Part shown: positions 45,433-55,098 of the stretch, piece after piece
Layout: every line of letters begins with the position of its first letter
Numbering within the stretch: position 1 is the first letter of the stretch
DNA from: Sphingobacteriales bacterium 46-32
Lineage (GTDB): Bacteria; Bacteroidota; Bacteroidia; Chitinophagales; Chitinophagaceae
Direction of reading: 5' to 3'
Assembly: GCA_001898485.1 (NCBI GenBank)
Contig: MKTY01000018.1
Location: forward strand, 233,421-297,420
DNA: 64,000 bases
Made by a program: the position numbers and the translations under genes
The notes under the pieces: generated by a model
What the model was told of the DNA's origin: nothing
The model's input: only the letters and a program-made list of their open reading frames with translations
Databases searched by the model: none

Positions 45433-47838
45433 TTATTCTGCCCGCATATCTGTTGCCGGATTGCGGATGACTGCTTTATAGGTCTGCGACATAATCGTAA
45501 AGAGCCCGATAGCCAGGAAGAAAAGAAAACAACCCAGTGGCCACAATAAACCAAACCCGGCTCTCAGCGGGAAGTTTTGCAAAAACAAAAAACCTGCTGT
45601 ATAGCCGACTGGCACAGCAATGCAGCCTGCAATTAATAATAAACGGAAGAATCCCTTTGATAAAAGGCGGATTAGTTGTTTTTCGCTGGCGCCAATGATT
45701 TTGCGGATGCTGATCTCTTTTCTTTTCACTTCGACCGTATACATCACAAGGCCCAGCAGTCCCAGTGTGGCAATGGCCATCGCCATAAAGGCCAGGTATC
45801 CCAGCAGCGAAATGGTGGCTTTTTGCGAATAGCTTTTATCCCATTCTTCAGAAAGCCATTCTGGCCGGGCAGGTATCGTGTTGGCTGGCAGCAGTGCTTT
45901 CATCAGATATGCTACTTGTTGCTGGAGATTGGCTGTATTGATTTCCGCGTCTGTTGTCAGATAAAGATAATTGTAGGCGTGGGCCTGCGAACGGAAAGCG
46001 AGTGGGCGTACGGGTATGGCAGCACTTTCGTAGGTAAAATCTTTCAGTACACCGGCAATAGTAAACTTTGTGGAATCATTCATCCGTAGTATTTGTCCAA
46101 TAGCCTGATCATCTGTTTTTAATCCCAGCGCTTTTACTGCCTGCTGGTTGACCAGTATGGTTGATTCGTTGCCAGTGGTTGCAGTCGCATCAAAATTTCT
46201 GCCGGCCGTTACAGTAAGTCCCATCTGACGGATAAAGGCGGCATCTGCATAATAATAATTCAGGTTAAGCGCATTTTTTTGATCGCTGATCCATACCGGT
46301 ATACTCATACCACCGGTGCGTTTGGTAAAATGAATTGATGCTGCACCGACAGCGCGTACACCATTTATATTACTCAATTGCTGGAGAGCCAGTTCTTCAT
46401 TGACATCCTGCAGTGGTACGACCAGCACATGATCTTTTTTGAATCCGGGATCGGTAGCGGCCAGGTACGAAAACTGGCGGTAAAAGGCTACCAGGAAAAT
46501 GATAATGACCAGCGAAAGGCTGTACTGAAATACGATCAGCGCTTTACGGATATTGATCCGCCCCATGATACGCGCTGTCGACATACTTTTCAGTACACGC
46601 AAGGGTTGAAAAGAAGAAATGAGCCATGCGGGCGAAGCTCCAGCCAGTAACCCAGTCAGCAACGCAAATACGAACGAGCCAATCACCAGTGGCGGGTTGT
46701 AGCGGAATGTAGACGGAATGAATTCGTAATCGTCGTTAAAAGGTGCATAGCGGATAATGAAGGTCAGCAATATCCAGGCAAACCCCAGTGCAAGCAGGGC
46801 CATAGCTATTGCTTCGGTAATATATTGAGTAAATATCTGGGCACGGCTGGCACCTGTTACCTTTCGTACACCCACTTCTTTGGCCCGGGTAAGCGAGCGG
46901 GCAATTGAGAGATTGGTATAATTGAAACAGGCAGACAATAAAATGATGAGTGCAATACCGATTTCGAAGTAAAACTTCGTCCACGAACTGCCGCCCGACA
47001 TTTCATTCAGCAATAACTCACTGCCCGGGTTTATTTTACTAATCGGCTGCGAGGTGAAATGAACAATGCCATCTTTGTTTTTGCTATTGAGTGTGGCGGC
47101 AAAATTGTTGAGCGTATTGCGGAAACTGGCTTCGCGATATCCTTTTTTCAATAAAGCATATGTATAACCGCTGTTAAACGCAAACCAGTCAGTTGTCTTT
47201 GGATCGAGCAATTTGGCTGCTTCCAGTTGTTTTACGGTGGCATACGAAGCAAATGCATCAAACTGGATGTGCGATTTGGATGGTGGCTCTGCCAGTACAC
47301 CGGTTACGGTAAAACTTATACCATTTTCCATTGTAAGCAGTTGACCAATGGCATTGGTTTTCCCAAAATATTTTTCAGCAGTCGCCTGGCTGATCACTAC
47401 GGAATTGGCTTCCTGCAGTGCGGTGGCTTTATTGCCGCTGGCGAGTGTAAATCCAAATACTGTAAAGAAAGAAGGCTCTGTATACGCTCCGTTTACATAC
47501 AACTCCTTGCCTGCAGCTGTGGCTTTGCCATTGAAGGCAGGATAAATAGTTACTGCCGATTCAATGCCTTTGTCTTCCAGTACCAGCTCCTGTTCGAGTG
47601 GCAGGGGAGTGCTGGCCATTTTCCATTGCTCACCCGTTTGTTTTTTATAATCGGTAAGTATACGATAGGTACGATCGGAGTTGGGATGAAAAGAATCATA
47701 TGAAAGCTGATCCTGCAGACGGATCATGATCATCATCCCTACCGTCATGCTCAGGCCAAGGCCAAATACATTGATGAAGGTGATCAGTTTGTTTTTGCGG
47801 AAATTGCGGAAAGCAATTTTTAAATAGCCAGCTAGCAT
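45433..47838 (-). CDS. FtsX/MacB-type ABC transporter permease
   Basis: An 801-residue inner-membrane protein with the duplicated MacB/FtsX layout of Bacteroidota: helix at about 20-40, MacB periplasmic domain (about 45-250), three helices near 285-400, a second helix-plus-periplasmic unit (about 430-660) and three C-terminal helices. The opening YLKIAFRNFRKNKLITFINVFGLGLSM and the repeated VGVRKVTGAS / ISIRKIIGAS motifs are typical. No ATPase gene is adjacent. Such permeases serve in stress-linked export or signalling; the substrate is unknown. Confidence 0.92.
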   Translation of the reverse strand: MLAGYLKIAFRNFRKNKLITFINVFGLGLSMTVGMMIMIRLQDQLSYDSFHPNSDRTYRILTDYKKQTGEQWKMASTPLPLEQELVLEDKGIESAVTIYPAFNGKATAAGKELYVNGAYTEPSFFTVFGFTLASGNKATALQEANSVVISQATAEKYFGKTNAIGQLLTMENGISFTVTGVLAEPPSKSHIQFDAFASYATVKQLEAAKLLDPKTTDWFAFNSGYTYALLKKGYREASFRNTLNNFAATLNSKNKDGIVHFTSQPISKINPGSELLLNEMSGGSSWTKFYFEIGIALIILLSACFNYTNLSIARSLTRAKEVGVRKVTGASRAQIFTQYITEAIAMALLALGFAWILLTFIIRYAPFNDDYEFIPSTFRYNPPLVIGSFVFALLTGLLAGASPAWLISSFQPLRVLKSMSTARIMGRINIRKALIVFQYSLSLVIIIFLVAFYRQFSYLAATDPGFKKDHVLVVPLQDVNEELALQQLSNINGVRAVGAASIHFTKRTGGMSIPVWISDQKNALNLNYYYADAAFIRQMGLTVTAGRNFDATATTGNESTILVNQQAVKALGLKTDDQAIGQILRMNDSTKFTIAGVLKDFTYESAAIPVRPLAFRSQAHAYNYLYLTTDAEINTANLQQQVAYLMKALLPANTIPARPEWLSEEWDKSYSQKATISLLGYLAFMAMAIATLGLLGLVMYTVEVKRKEISIRKIIGASEKQLIRLLSKGFFRLLLIAGCIAVPVGYTAGFLFLQNFPLRAGFGLLWPLGCFLFFLAIGLFTIMSQTYKAVIRNPATDMRAE

Positions 47839-48030
47839 AATACGCAGGTGTGTGATGATAACAAATTAAGCACAAAGCTGGGTTCAAACCCAATGCCTGA
47901 CTCGAGGCTATTGATTACCAGTAGAATAGATATTCTTTTTGCTGCCCGGTGTTCGTTTACGTTACAATTAGATGTGCGATTGCGGACAAATGCTGTACAG
48001 AATATTCCCTGCTGGCGGAAGCTGCGCCTG

Positions 48031-48594
48031 CTATTTCTTCCTGGTTTTCTGATTCCACATCGGTTTCTGGCGGATTACTTTCTGATGAATGGGGCAGTCG
48101 GGGCTATGTGCACCGGGCAGGAAGCCCGTGCTCATCAGAAATTCATTGACGATTTCGCCACCTGTGAACCGGAATGTTTTTTTAAAGAGTTTTACCCATT
48201 CTTCTTTCGTTTTGGGATGGTGGTGTTCCAGCCATTGTTGAAAAGAACCAAACTCTTTTTGCAGCAGTAGTATCACTTTTGCATTTTCAATAGCTGCATT
48301 TACCTTAAGCCGGTTGCGGATGATGCCGGCATCACTAAGCAGCCGCTCACGGTCTGTATCCTTATAGGCGGCTATCTTTTTTATATTAAACTGGCTGTAT
48401 GCTTTACGAAAGGATTGTTCCTTTTTCAGAATCGTTTCCCAGCTAAGTCCTGCCTGGTTTATTTCCATGATCAGTCTTCCAAAAAGTTCATTGTCGTCGT
48501 GTATGGGAAAACCGTAATGGTTGTCGTGGTAGTTTTTGTGGAGCAACCTCCGCTCTTCGGGCTGCATGCTGTCGATATAATTGCAGTAAGACAT
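48031..48594 (-). CDS. tag: DNA-3-methyladenine glycosylase I
   Basis: A 187-residue DNA-repair enzyme that excises 3-methyladenine. Tag marks are SYCNYI at the start, YHDNHYGFPIHDDNELFGRLIMEINQAGLSW (about 22-52) and FTGGEIVNEFLMSTGFLPGAH (about 143-163). Cys4 and the H-x-x-D-C element in GAHSPDCPIH fit the zinc-binding residues of the E. coli enzyme. It is transcribed alone. Confidence 0.93.
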   Translation of the reverse strand: MSYCNYIDSMQPEERRLLHKNYHDNHYGFPIHDDNELFGRLIMEINQAGLSWETILKKEQSFRKAYSQFNIKKIAAYKDTDRERLLSDAGIIRNRLKVNAAIENAKVILLLQKEFGSFQQWLEHHHPKTKEEWVKLFKKTFRFTGGEIVNEFLMSTGFLPGAHSPDCPIHQKVIRQKPMWNQKTRKK

Positions 48595-48665
48595 ATGTGA
48601 ATAGTAAAAATGTAAATGAAGCTGCTGCCAGCAGCGGGATTGTAAAAATAAGCTGGCAGCAACTA

Positions 48666-48690
48666 AAAAAGCAGGTTCTGCCTGCTTTTT
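48666..48690 (-). terminator. Terminator after the Hcp-like gene
   Basis: Perfect 10-bp stem AAAAAGCAGG / CCTGCTTTTT with a 5-nt loop. The A and T runs on both sides make it potentially bidirectional. It separates the Hcp-like gene from tag. Confidence 0.85.
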
Positions 48691-48712
48691 ACTATCTATA
48701 TTTTACCGGCGA

Positions 48713-49216
48713 TTAAAAATTCGTCCAGCTTCCGCCTGTTTCTGCATCAAACCCATATTTATTACTGACTACATTAGCACCGCTCCGGTTTTGCTGATAA
48801 TACGTCCAGCCTATCCGTGTTGCCTGCAGGCCGATGGTAGTAACCAAACCGCCGTTGCATCCAGCTGTTTCAGACACGCTGCTGACCTTTATTTTTTCCA
48901 TTTTGATCGTGTAGGCTGGTTTTGTTGTAGACGGCTGCAATACCGTTATCAGTCCGGTCGACAGAAAGGAACCGTCCATCATGGCTTTGCGCAGGTCGGC
49001 GCTGGCGCCCGAAATATTCATCGTAAAACTGATGGCCCTGTTGTCTTTACCACCTGCATTGACAGTTTGTGCTTCGATCGTGTTTTCAAAACCACGTGCT
49101 ACGGCTGTGCCATTAATGCTGCGACCGGAGGCATCGGTAAGCTTGATATAAATCTGCTGCTGCCGTGCCAGCGAAACGAGGGGAAACAGAAGAGCCAGGA
49201 AAAATAATTTTTTCAT
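48713..49216 (-). CDS. Exported Hcp-like protein
   Basis: A 167-residue protein with a Sec signal peptide (MKKLFFLALLFPLVSLA). The mature part matches the Hcp tube-protein pattern (PF05638): IYIKLTDASGRSINGTA at the start, SADLRKAMMDG in the middle, YTIKMEKIKVSSVSE, then GLQATRIGWTYYQ and a final GFDAETGGSW like the GWD...N end of Hcp. Classic Hcp proteins have no signal peptide, because they assemble in the cytoplasm. No other type VI secretion genes are in the window. The role is unknown; an extracellular or periplasmic ring-forming protein is possible. Confidence 0.75.
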   Translation of the reverse strand: MKKLFFLALLFPLVSLARQQQIYIKLTDASGRSINGTAVARGFENTIEAQTVNAGGKDNRAISFTMNISGASADLRKAMMDGSFLSTGLITVLQPSTTKPAYTIKMEKIKVSSVSETAGCNGGLVTTIGLQATRIGWTYYQQNRSGANVVSNKYGFDAETGGSWTNF

Positions 49217-49557
49217 GTTCCAAAAGTTTAAGAGTGTTTTTTCTTCTAATAAAAGTAGCAGTCGGGGTAATGCTGCTTATTTGTAAAAATGCATCCGCTA
49301 CCCAGGTAAGGCAATCCCCGAAACAAGGGGTTCTTGTATCCGCATACACGTGAATAAGGTTGAAACATGGAAATAAACGGCTGATTGATCCGGGTCAAAC
49401 CGGTTAAAAAATCTGGAGATATCGCCGGTTGATGCTGATCAAAATGAAAAATGAACAATACGGGTAAATGGCAGTGCTGGCTGTCATTCTCGCCAGTCAA
49501 AAATTAATATTTCATTATTTTACCGTTAATTTAGCCACCAATTCTGATTGTAGCTGC
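49217..49557. other. Intergenic region upstream of ECF sigma gene
   Basis: 341 bp between divergent genes. No gene is supported. The part nearest the sigma gene (about 49500-49550) is AT-rich and looks like promoter DNA, which is one reason to start the sigma gene downstream of it. Confidence 0.5.
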
Positions 49558-50163
49558 TTGTCTGATACTGTTTTACATAATGAATCTGAATATGTTGCAG
49601 CCATGCAACGCGGGGATAAGGATGCTTTTACCATTCTTTATCGCCACTACAGTCCGCGTTTATACACCGGCATTCTTCGTATCGTAAAAGATCCGCTTTC
49701 GGCAGAAGAGATCATCCAGGAATTGTTTACACGGGTATGGATGAAGCGTGAGTTGCCCGGGCTTCAGGAAAATTTCACCGGTTATATTTATCGTATTGGC
49801 CAACGGCTGGTCTTTGATTTTTTCAGAAATCTGAAAAAAGACCGTCAATTGCTGGCGCGGTTTCGTAAACTGGCCGAGGAGCAATATGATCCTGTTGAAG
49901 GTGAGCTGCTCCGGAAAGAGTCATCGAAACTGCTTCACCGGGCCATTGAGCAACTCTCACCCCAGCAGCAACGTGTCTATCAGCTTGTAAAAGTGGAAGG
50001 GCATACGTATAAGCGTGCCGCCGAGATCATGGGTATATCACCGCTGACGGTAAAGGAATACCTGGTGGCTACTAAAAAAGCCCTGCAGCATTATATGATC
50101 AATCACATGGATCACCCTCTCTTAATAGCCGGATTGCTGGCCGGTAGCATCTCATGGTTCTGA
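49558..50163 (+). CDS. ECF RNA polymerase sigma factor
   Basis: A sigma-70 family factor of about 201 residues. Region 2 covers GDKDAFTILYRHYSPRLYTGILRIVKDPLSAEEIIQELFTRVW, and region 4 covers LSPQQQRVYQLVKVEGHTYKRAAEIMGISPLTVKEYL. The start is uncertain. A TTG at 49558 gives an opening (SDTVLHNESEYVAAMQRGD) like relatives, an ATG at 49468 would add 30 residues over promoter-like DNA, and an ATG at 49603 cuts close to region 2. It is followed by a FecR anti-sigma gene and an STN-bearing SusC, so it probably activates this locus when the glycan reaches the outer membrane. Confidence 0.88.
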   Translation: MSDTVLHNESEYVAAMQRGDKDAFTILYRHYSPRLYTGILRIVKDPLSAEEIIQELFTRVWMKRELPGLQENFTGYIYRIGQRLVFDFFRNLKKDRQLLARFRKLAEEQYDPVEGELLRKESSKLLHRAIEQLSPQQQRVYQLVKVEGHTYKRAAEIMGISPLTVKEYLVATKKALQHYMINHMDHPLLIAGLLAGSISWF

Positions 50164-50285
50164 TAGGGATAAATGCCCGGACTTAGCAGCGACTTTTTAA
50201 CTAAATTTCTCTGAATTAATTTTTTTTAAGTTATATCCCCCCATTTGCTGGCTTGCCCCGTTGATTGTAGAATAAACTCCAAAGC

Positions 50286-51506
50286 GTGGCTTATACACCA
50301 GACCAGTACAAAGAACTGTTTCAACGGCTAATCAACTCCAGTCTCTCGCCCGGAGACACACAGCAGTTGCTCGACTGGCTGGGTAGCAACGATCACGATC
50401 CGGTAGCTGCCGAACTGATATTGAAACAGTTGGCGGTAGCCGATGGCCGGCCCGATGAGGCTGCCATGCAGGCACTTGAGGCCAGGCTGCACAACATTCT
50501 TACCCTTGATAATGGGGAGCAGACTGCGGAGGTTGCAGTTATACCTTTTTACAGGAAAACAGGGTGGCGTGTGGCCGCGGCAGTAGCGGTATTATTAACA
50601 GTAGCCGGTCTGTATCTGCTGATAAACCGTAAGCCAGCTACTCCGGCTCCACTTGTTCAGACCAATACGCCCGCAGATATAGCACCCGGCAGGGAAGGGG
50701 CCATTCTGGAGCTGTCAGATGGCCGCAAACTGGTGCTCGACAGTCTGGGCAATGGAATGGTGGCCACCCAGGAGGGTTCTGCCGTTGTACTCAACAATGG
50801 AGAGTTGCAGTACAGGTCTGCCAGCAATGCCAGCGAGATTGTATATAATACTGTTTCCACTCCCAAAGGACGTCAGTTTCGCCTGCAGCTGGCAGATGGT
50901 ACAAAAGTGTGGCTCAATGCCGCTTCCTCACTGCGCTATCCGGCGGTTTTTGCAGGCAATGAAAGACTGGTAGAGGTTACCGGTGAGGTTTATTTTGAAG
51001 TAGCGAAACAAGCAGATGAATCAGGCAAACGAAAACCTTTCAGGGTAAAAATAAATGATCAGACACAGGTGGAAGTGCTGGGTACACATTTCAACATCAA
51101 CTCCTATGCCGATGAAGCATCTATCAATACCACGCTGCTCGAAGGAAGTGTACGCATTGTAAACGGTCAGCAAAATACATTGCTGCAGCCGGGGCAGCAG
51201 GCGCAGATCAATGGGAAAAGTGCCGGTACAAAGGCTATCAGGGTAGTCAATGATGTGGCGCTCGATAAGGTAATGGCATGGAAGGACGGACTATTCGATT
51301 TTCAGGATGCTTCGCTCGAAGAGGTCATGCGTCAACTGGAGCGCTGGTACGATCTGGAGATTGTATATGAAAAAGGAATTCCAAAGCTGGAGTTTGTAGG
51401 AAAAATGGGCCGTGACCTGAGCCTGGCCAATGTGTTGCGCGGACTGGAAATGTCTAATGTTCATTTCAGAATTGAAGAAGGTCGCCGGTTGGTGGTCTTC
51501 CCCTAA
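50286..51506 (+). CDS. FecR-type anti-sigma factor
   Basis: A 406-residue inner-membrane protein starting with GTG at 50286. The cytoplasmic part (1-92) would hold the sigma factor. One membrane helix lies at about 95-114. The periplasmic FecR domain spans about 188-285 (TPKGRQFRLQLADGTKVWLNAASSLRYP) and a DUF4974 secretin-like domain about 325-400. It would pass the signal from the STN domain of the SusC protein encoded next. Confidence 0.94.
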   Translation: MAYTPDQYKELFQRLINSSLSPGDTQQLLDWLGSNDHDPVAAELILKQLAVADGRPDEAAMQALEARLHNILTLDNGEQTAEVAVIPFYRKTGWRVAAAVAVLLTVAGLYLLINRKPATPAPLVQTNTPADIAPGREGAILELSDGRKLVLDSLGNGMVATQEGSAVVLNNGELQYRSASNASEIVYNTVSTPKGRQFRLQLADGTKVWLNAASSLRYPAVFAGNERLVEVTGEVYFEVAKQADESGKRKPFRVKINDQTQVEVLGTHFNINSYADEASINTTLLEGSVRIVNGQQNTLLQPGQQAQINGKSAGTKAIRVVNDVALDKVMAWKDGLFDFQDASLEEVMRQLERWYDLEIVYEKGIPKLEFVGKMGRDLSLANVLRGLEMSNVHFRIEEGRRLVVFP

Positions 51507-51641
51507 ATAAGTATAAATGTTGTCGTAAAGGACTATCAATAAAAAGCCGCCTCGGACGGCCATCCGGGCGGTAAGGTTTGATGGTCCAAATGTCAAGTTC
51601 TGGTAAACTTTAATTTTTAAAAATCAAACCGATGCGAATTT

Positions 51642-54600
51642 ATGCAAAAAAAAGCTCTTTGTGATCCGGGCACTGCTGACCGGTTCCCTTACCCGGGGAC
51701 ATTAGCCGGTATTAATCCGGCAGGGAAACGGCCACAGTGGCTTCGTGATCTGACCAAAATGCTGTTCATTATGAAGTTAATAGCCGTATTATTACTCGTG
51801 GGCATGCTGGCTGCCAGTGCTAAAGGCCGCTCTCAGACCATCACTTACTCCGCTAAGAATGCGAAAATAGCACAGGTATTCAAGGCCATTGAGACACAAA
51901 CTGGTTACACGGTGTTTGCCAACAAAGACTTATTAAAAGGAGTAAAACCAGTTTCTGTTTCTGCCAGGCAAATGCAGCTTGCTGAATTTCTCAATGCCAT
52001 ACTGGCCGACCAGCCTATTGGCTATGAGATCCACAACAAGACAATTTTTATTAAAAGTAAACCTGCTTCGCAGATCATTGTGTCGCGACCTGTTACAACT
52101 GTTGTGGCAGAGCCGCCACCGCTTGAGTTAAGCGGTGTTGTACTGAGCGAAGACGGTAGCCCGCTGGCCGGGGCTACGGTGATGATAAAAGGCGGGCGCA
52201 CTTCTGTGATAACAACTGCCGAAGGACGTTTTTCGATCAATGCGGATGCCGGCCAGGTGCTGGTTATTTCATATATCGGACACCAGTCGCAGGAAGTTAC
52301 CGTAGATGGTAAAAACCTTAACCTGTCGGTTCGCCTGAAAAAACAGGCCACAGAAATTGAACAGGTGGTAGTGACCGCTCTGGGTATTACCCGCAAGTCG
52401 AAAGCACTAACCTATAATGTACAGGAAGTAAAAAGTGAAGAGATCAACCGGGTAAAAGACGCCAACTTTATAAACAGTCTGAATGGTAAGGTAGCGGGCG
52501 TGACCATCAACTCCAGTGCCGGTGGTATCGCCGGATCTTCACGTGTGGTGATGCGTGGCTCCAAATCACTTTTTGGCAATAATAATGCGCTGTATGTGGT
52601 AGATGGTATTCCGCTGCCCAGCCTCACAACAACCCAGCCCAACGATATCTTTACCGGATCGGGCGTAAGCGGCGATGGTATTTCCAATATCAATCCCGAC
52701 GATATAGCTTCTGTATCGGTGCTTACAGGCCCCGCTGCTGCAGCATTGTATGGCAGTGCGGCTGCCAACGGTGTTATTCTCGTTACTACCCGCAAAGGAG
52801 AAAAAGGAAAACTTAATCTGAGTGTGAGCAATACAACCAATTTCTTCAGCCCATTTGTATTGCCCCGCTTTCAGAATACCTATGGCTCAGATGAAGGAAA
52901 CTTTTACAGCTGGGGCCCCAAACTGGATAAGCCAACAGATTACGATCCGGCCGACTTCTTTCAGACTGGCGTTAACGTGATGAACAGTATCTCACTTTCT
53001 ACCGGTACAGATAAAAATCAGACTTATTTCTCTGCCGCATCTACCAATGCGAAGGGAATTATTATGAATAATAAACTGAACCGTTACAACTTTTCTATCC
53101 GTAACACGGCCAGCCTGCTCGAAGACCGGCTCAACCTCGATCTGAGCCTTATGTATATCACACTGCAGGAGCAAAACATGCTTTCGCAGGGCCAGTATTT
53201 CAATCCGCTGGTTCCTGTTTATCTGTTTCCCCGTGGTGATGATATTGAGAAATATAAAATCTATGAGCGCTATAATCCATCACGCAATTTCAAAACCCAG
53301 TTCTGGCCTTTTGGCGACATGGGCTTTCAGATGCAGAATCCCTACTGGATTACACAGCGCGATATGTTCAACAATGATAAGGAACGCTATCTCATGAGCG
53401 CCGGATTGAAGTACACACTCAATGACTGGATCAATCTTACCGGTCGCGTAAAATATGACCGCAATACAACAATTGCCGAGAAACGTTTTTATGCATCAAC
53501 AGCCGGTCTTTTTGCTTCCGACGCCGGAGCTTATCATCACAACAGCATGGGCACAAAACAGCTCTATACAGATGTGCTGGTAAATATCAACAAAAACCTT
53601 GGCCGCGATTATGTACTCTCTGCCAATGTGGGCGCCAGTCTCATCGATGATCAGTTTGATCAGGATAGTTATGGCGGCAATCTGCAGAGTGTTCCCAACC
53701 TGTTTACATTCAGCAACGTAAACAATACACAGGCTACCGCTACACAAACAGGCTATCATGATCAGACGCAATCCGTTTTTGCCAGTGCGCAGTTGTCTTA
53801 CCGCAACCGGATTTTTGTAGATGCAACCGGACGCAATGACTGGTCATCGGCACTCGTCAATACAAATGCCAAATCGATCTTTTATCCTTCGGTAGGGGTA
53901 TCTGGTATTGTAAGCGATCTGCTCAACATGCACTCCAGGGCGGTTTCATTTATTAAGGTACGTGGCTCTTACAGTGAAGTAGGTAATGCACCACAGCGGT
54001 TTGTGACCATTGCTACCTATCCGATCATTGGCGGATTTCCTGTTACCAGCTCTTATCTGCCTGCTTCCGGACTTCAGCCCGAGCGCACCAAATCTTTCGA
54101 GGCCGGTTTTAACATACGCTTCCTGCGCAATAAAATCAACCTCGATGTAACTGCTTACAGATCGGTTACCTACAACCAGCTGTTTAATCCAACACTGGCT
54201 CCCAGTACCGGTTATTCCAGCTTCTATGTGAATGCAGGCGAAGTAAGCAATAAAGGTATTGAGGCCACCCTGGGTGTCAATCACAACATAGGTCCCGTTT
54301 TGTGGAATTCAAACGTTGTCTTTACGCTCAACCGCAACCGCATCAACAAATTGCTGACCAGCAACACCAATCATATCACCGGGCAGACGGTTACGGTAGA
54401 CAGTCTGAGTGTGGGTGGTACAGGCAGCTATATGATGGCACTGGTAAAAGGTGGTCAAATGGGTGACATTTACGTAAACACCCTTGTGGTGGATGAGCAT
54501 GGCTTTATTGATGTAGGGCTGCAGACCCAAACGGTAACTGCTGATCCAAACACTTATATCAAAGCCGGCAATGCCAACCCACGCTATAATCTTGGTTTCC

Positions 54601-55076
54601 GGAATGGATTCAGCTATAAGAATTTTAATCTCGACTTCCTGGTGAGCGCCCGTATCGGTGGAGTGGGCGTATCGGTTACCCAGGCTATCATGGATCGGTT
54701 TGGTGTATCAGAAGCATCTGCACTGGCGCGTGATAATGGTGGTGTGATTGTAAATGGTCAGAAGATTCCTGCACAACCTTATTATGAAGTAACAGGTGGT
54801 GGTGTGGCTGGTGTTGGTTCTATGTATGTATACAGCGCTACCAACGTAAGGCTGGCAGAAGCCTCTTTGAGCTATACCATACCGGCTCATGTATTTCATA
54901 ATAAAATCAAAGGAATCACCGCATCTGTAGTAGGACGCAACCTGTTTATGTTCTATAACAAATCACCATTCGATCCGGAGCTTACTGCCAATACAGGTAC
55001 CTATTACCAGGGTATTGATTATTTCATGCAGCCCAGTCTGCGCAGTATAGGCTTTAGTGTGAAATTCCAATTCTGA
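51642..55076 (+). CDS. SusC/RagA transporter 2 with STN signalling domain
   Basis: A 1144-residue outer-membrane transporter. A long polar N-terminus (1-43) precedes the signal peptide (44-64), a layout common in Chitinophagaceae. The STN domain (about 66-137, TYSAKNAKIAQVFKAIETQTG) contacts FecR. A carboxypeptidase-regulatory-like domain follows (about 160-235), then the plug (about 245-370, with VSVLTGPAAAALYGSAAANGVILVTT) and the barrel, ending SIGFSVKFQF. It differs from the first SusC by its STN domain, so this locus is run by trans-envelope sigma/anti-sigma signalling. Confidence 0.95.
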   Translation: MQKKALCDPGTADRFPYPGTLAGINPAGKRPQWLRDLTKMLFIMKLIAVLLLVGMLAASAKGRSQTITYSAKNAKIAQVFKAIETQTGYTVFANKDLLKGVKPVSVSARQMQLAEFLNAILADQPIGYEIHNKTIFIKSKPASQIIVSRPVTTVVAEPPPLELSGVVLSEDGSPLAGATVMIKGGRTSVITTAEGRFSINADAGQVLVISYIGHQSQEVTVDGKNLNLSVRLKKQATEIEQVVVTALGITRKSKALTYNVQEVKSEEINRVKDANFINSLNGKVAGVTINSSAGGIAGSSRVVMRGSKSLFGNNNALYVVDGIPLPSLTTTQPNDIFTGSGVSGDGISNINPDDIASVSVLTGPAAAALYGSAAANGVILVTTRKGEKGKLNLSVSNTTNFFSPFVLPRFQNTYGSDEGNFYSWGPKLDKPTDYDPADFFQTGVNVMNSISLSTGTDKNQTYFSAASTNAKGIIMNNKLNRYNFSIRNTASLLEDRLNLDLSLMYITLQEQNMLSQGQYFNPLVPVYLFPRGDDIEKYKIYERYNPSRNFKTQFWPFGDMGFQMQNPYWITQRDMFNNDKERYLMSAGLKYTLNDWINLTGRVKYDRNTTIAEKRFYASTAGLFASDAGAYHHNSMGTKQLYTDVLVNINKNLGRDYVLSANVGASLIDDQFDQDSYGGNLQSVPNLFTFSNVNNTQATATQTGYHDQTQSVFASAQLSYRNRIFVDATGRNDWSSALVNTNAKSIFYPSVGVSGIVSDLLNMHSRAVSFIKVRGSYSEVGNAPQRFVTIATYPIIGGFPVTSSYLPASGLQPERTKSFEAGFNIRFLRNKINLDVTAYRSVTYNQLFNPTLAPSTGYSSFYVNAGEVSNKGIEATLGVNHNIGPVLWNSNVVFTLNRNRINKLLTSNTNHITGQTVTVDSLSVGGTGSYMMALVKGGQMGDIYVNTLVVDEHGFIDVGLQTQTVTADPNTYIKAGNANPRYNLGFRNGFSYKNFNLDFLVSARIGGVGVSVTQAIMDRFGVSEASALARDNGGVIVNGQKIPAQPYYEVTGGGVAGVGSMYVYSATNVRLAEASLSYTIPAHVFHNKIKGITASVVGRNLFMFYNKSPFDPELTANTGTYYQGIDYFMQPSLRSIGFSVKFQF

Positions 55077-55098
55077 TCATTCTTAATGTAATTATATC

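Noticed and set aside
45241-45549. 102-codon open frame between the S15-type hydrolase and the permease
   Set aside because: It overlaps the 3' end of the permease gene on the other strand and has no recognisable feature; it follows directly on the terminator.
48713-49216. A type VI secretion system
   Set aside because: Only the Hcp-like gene is present, with a signal peptide, and no other structural gene lies nearby.
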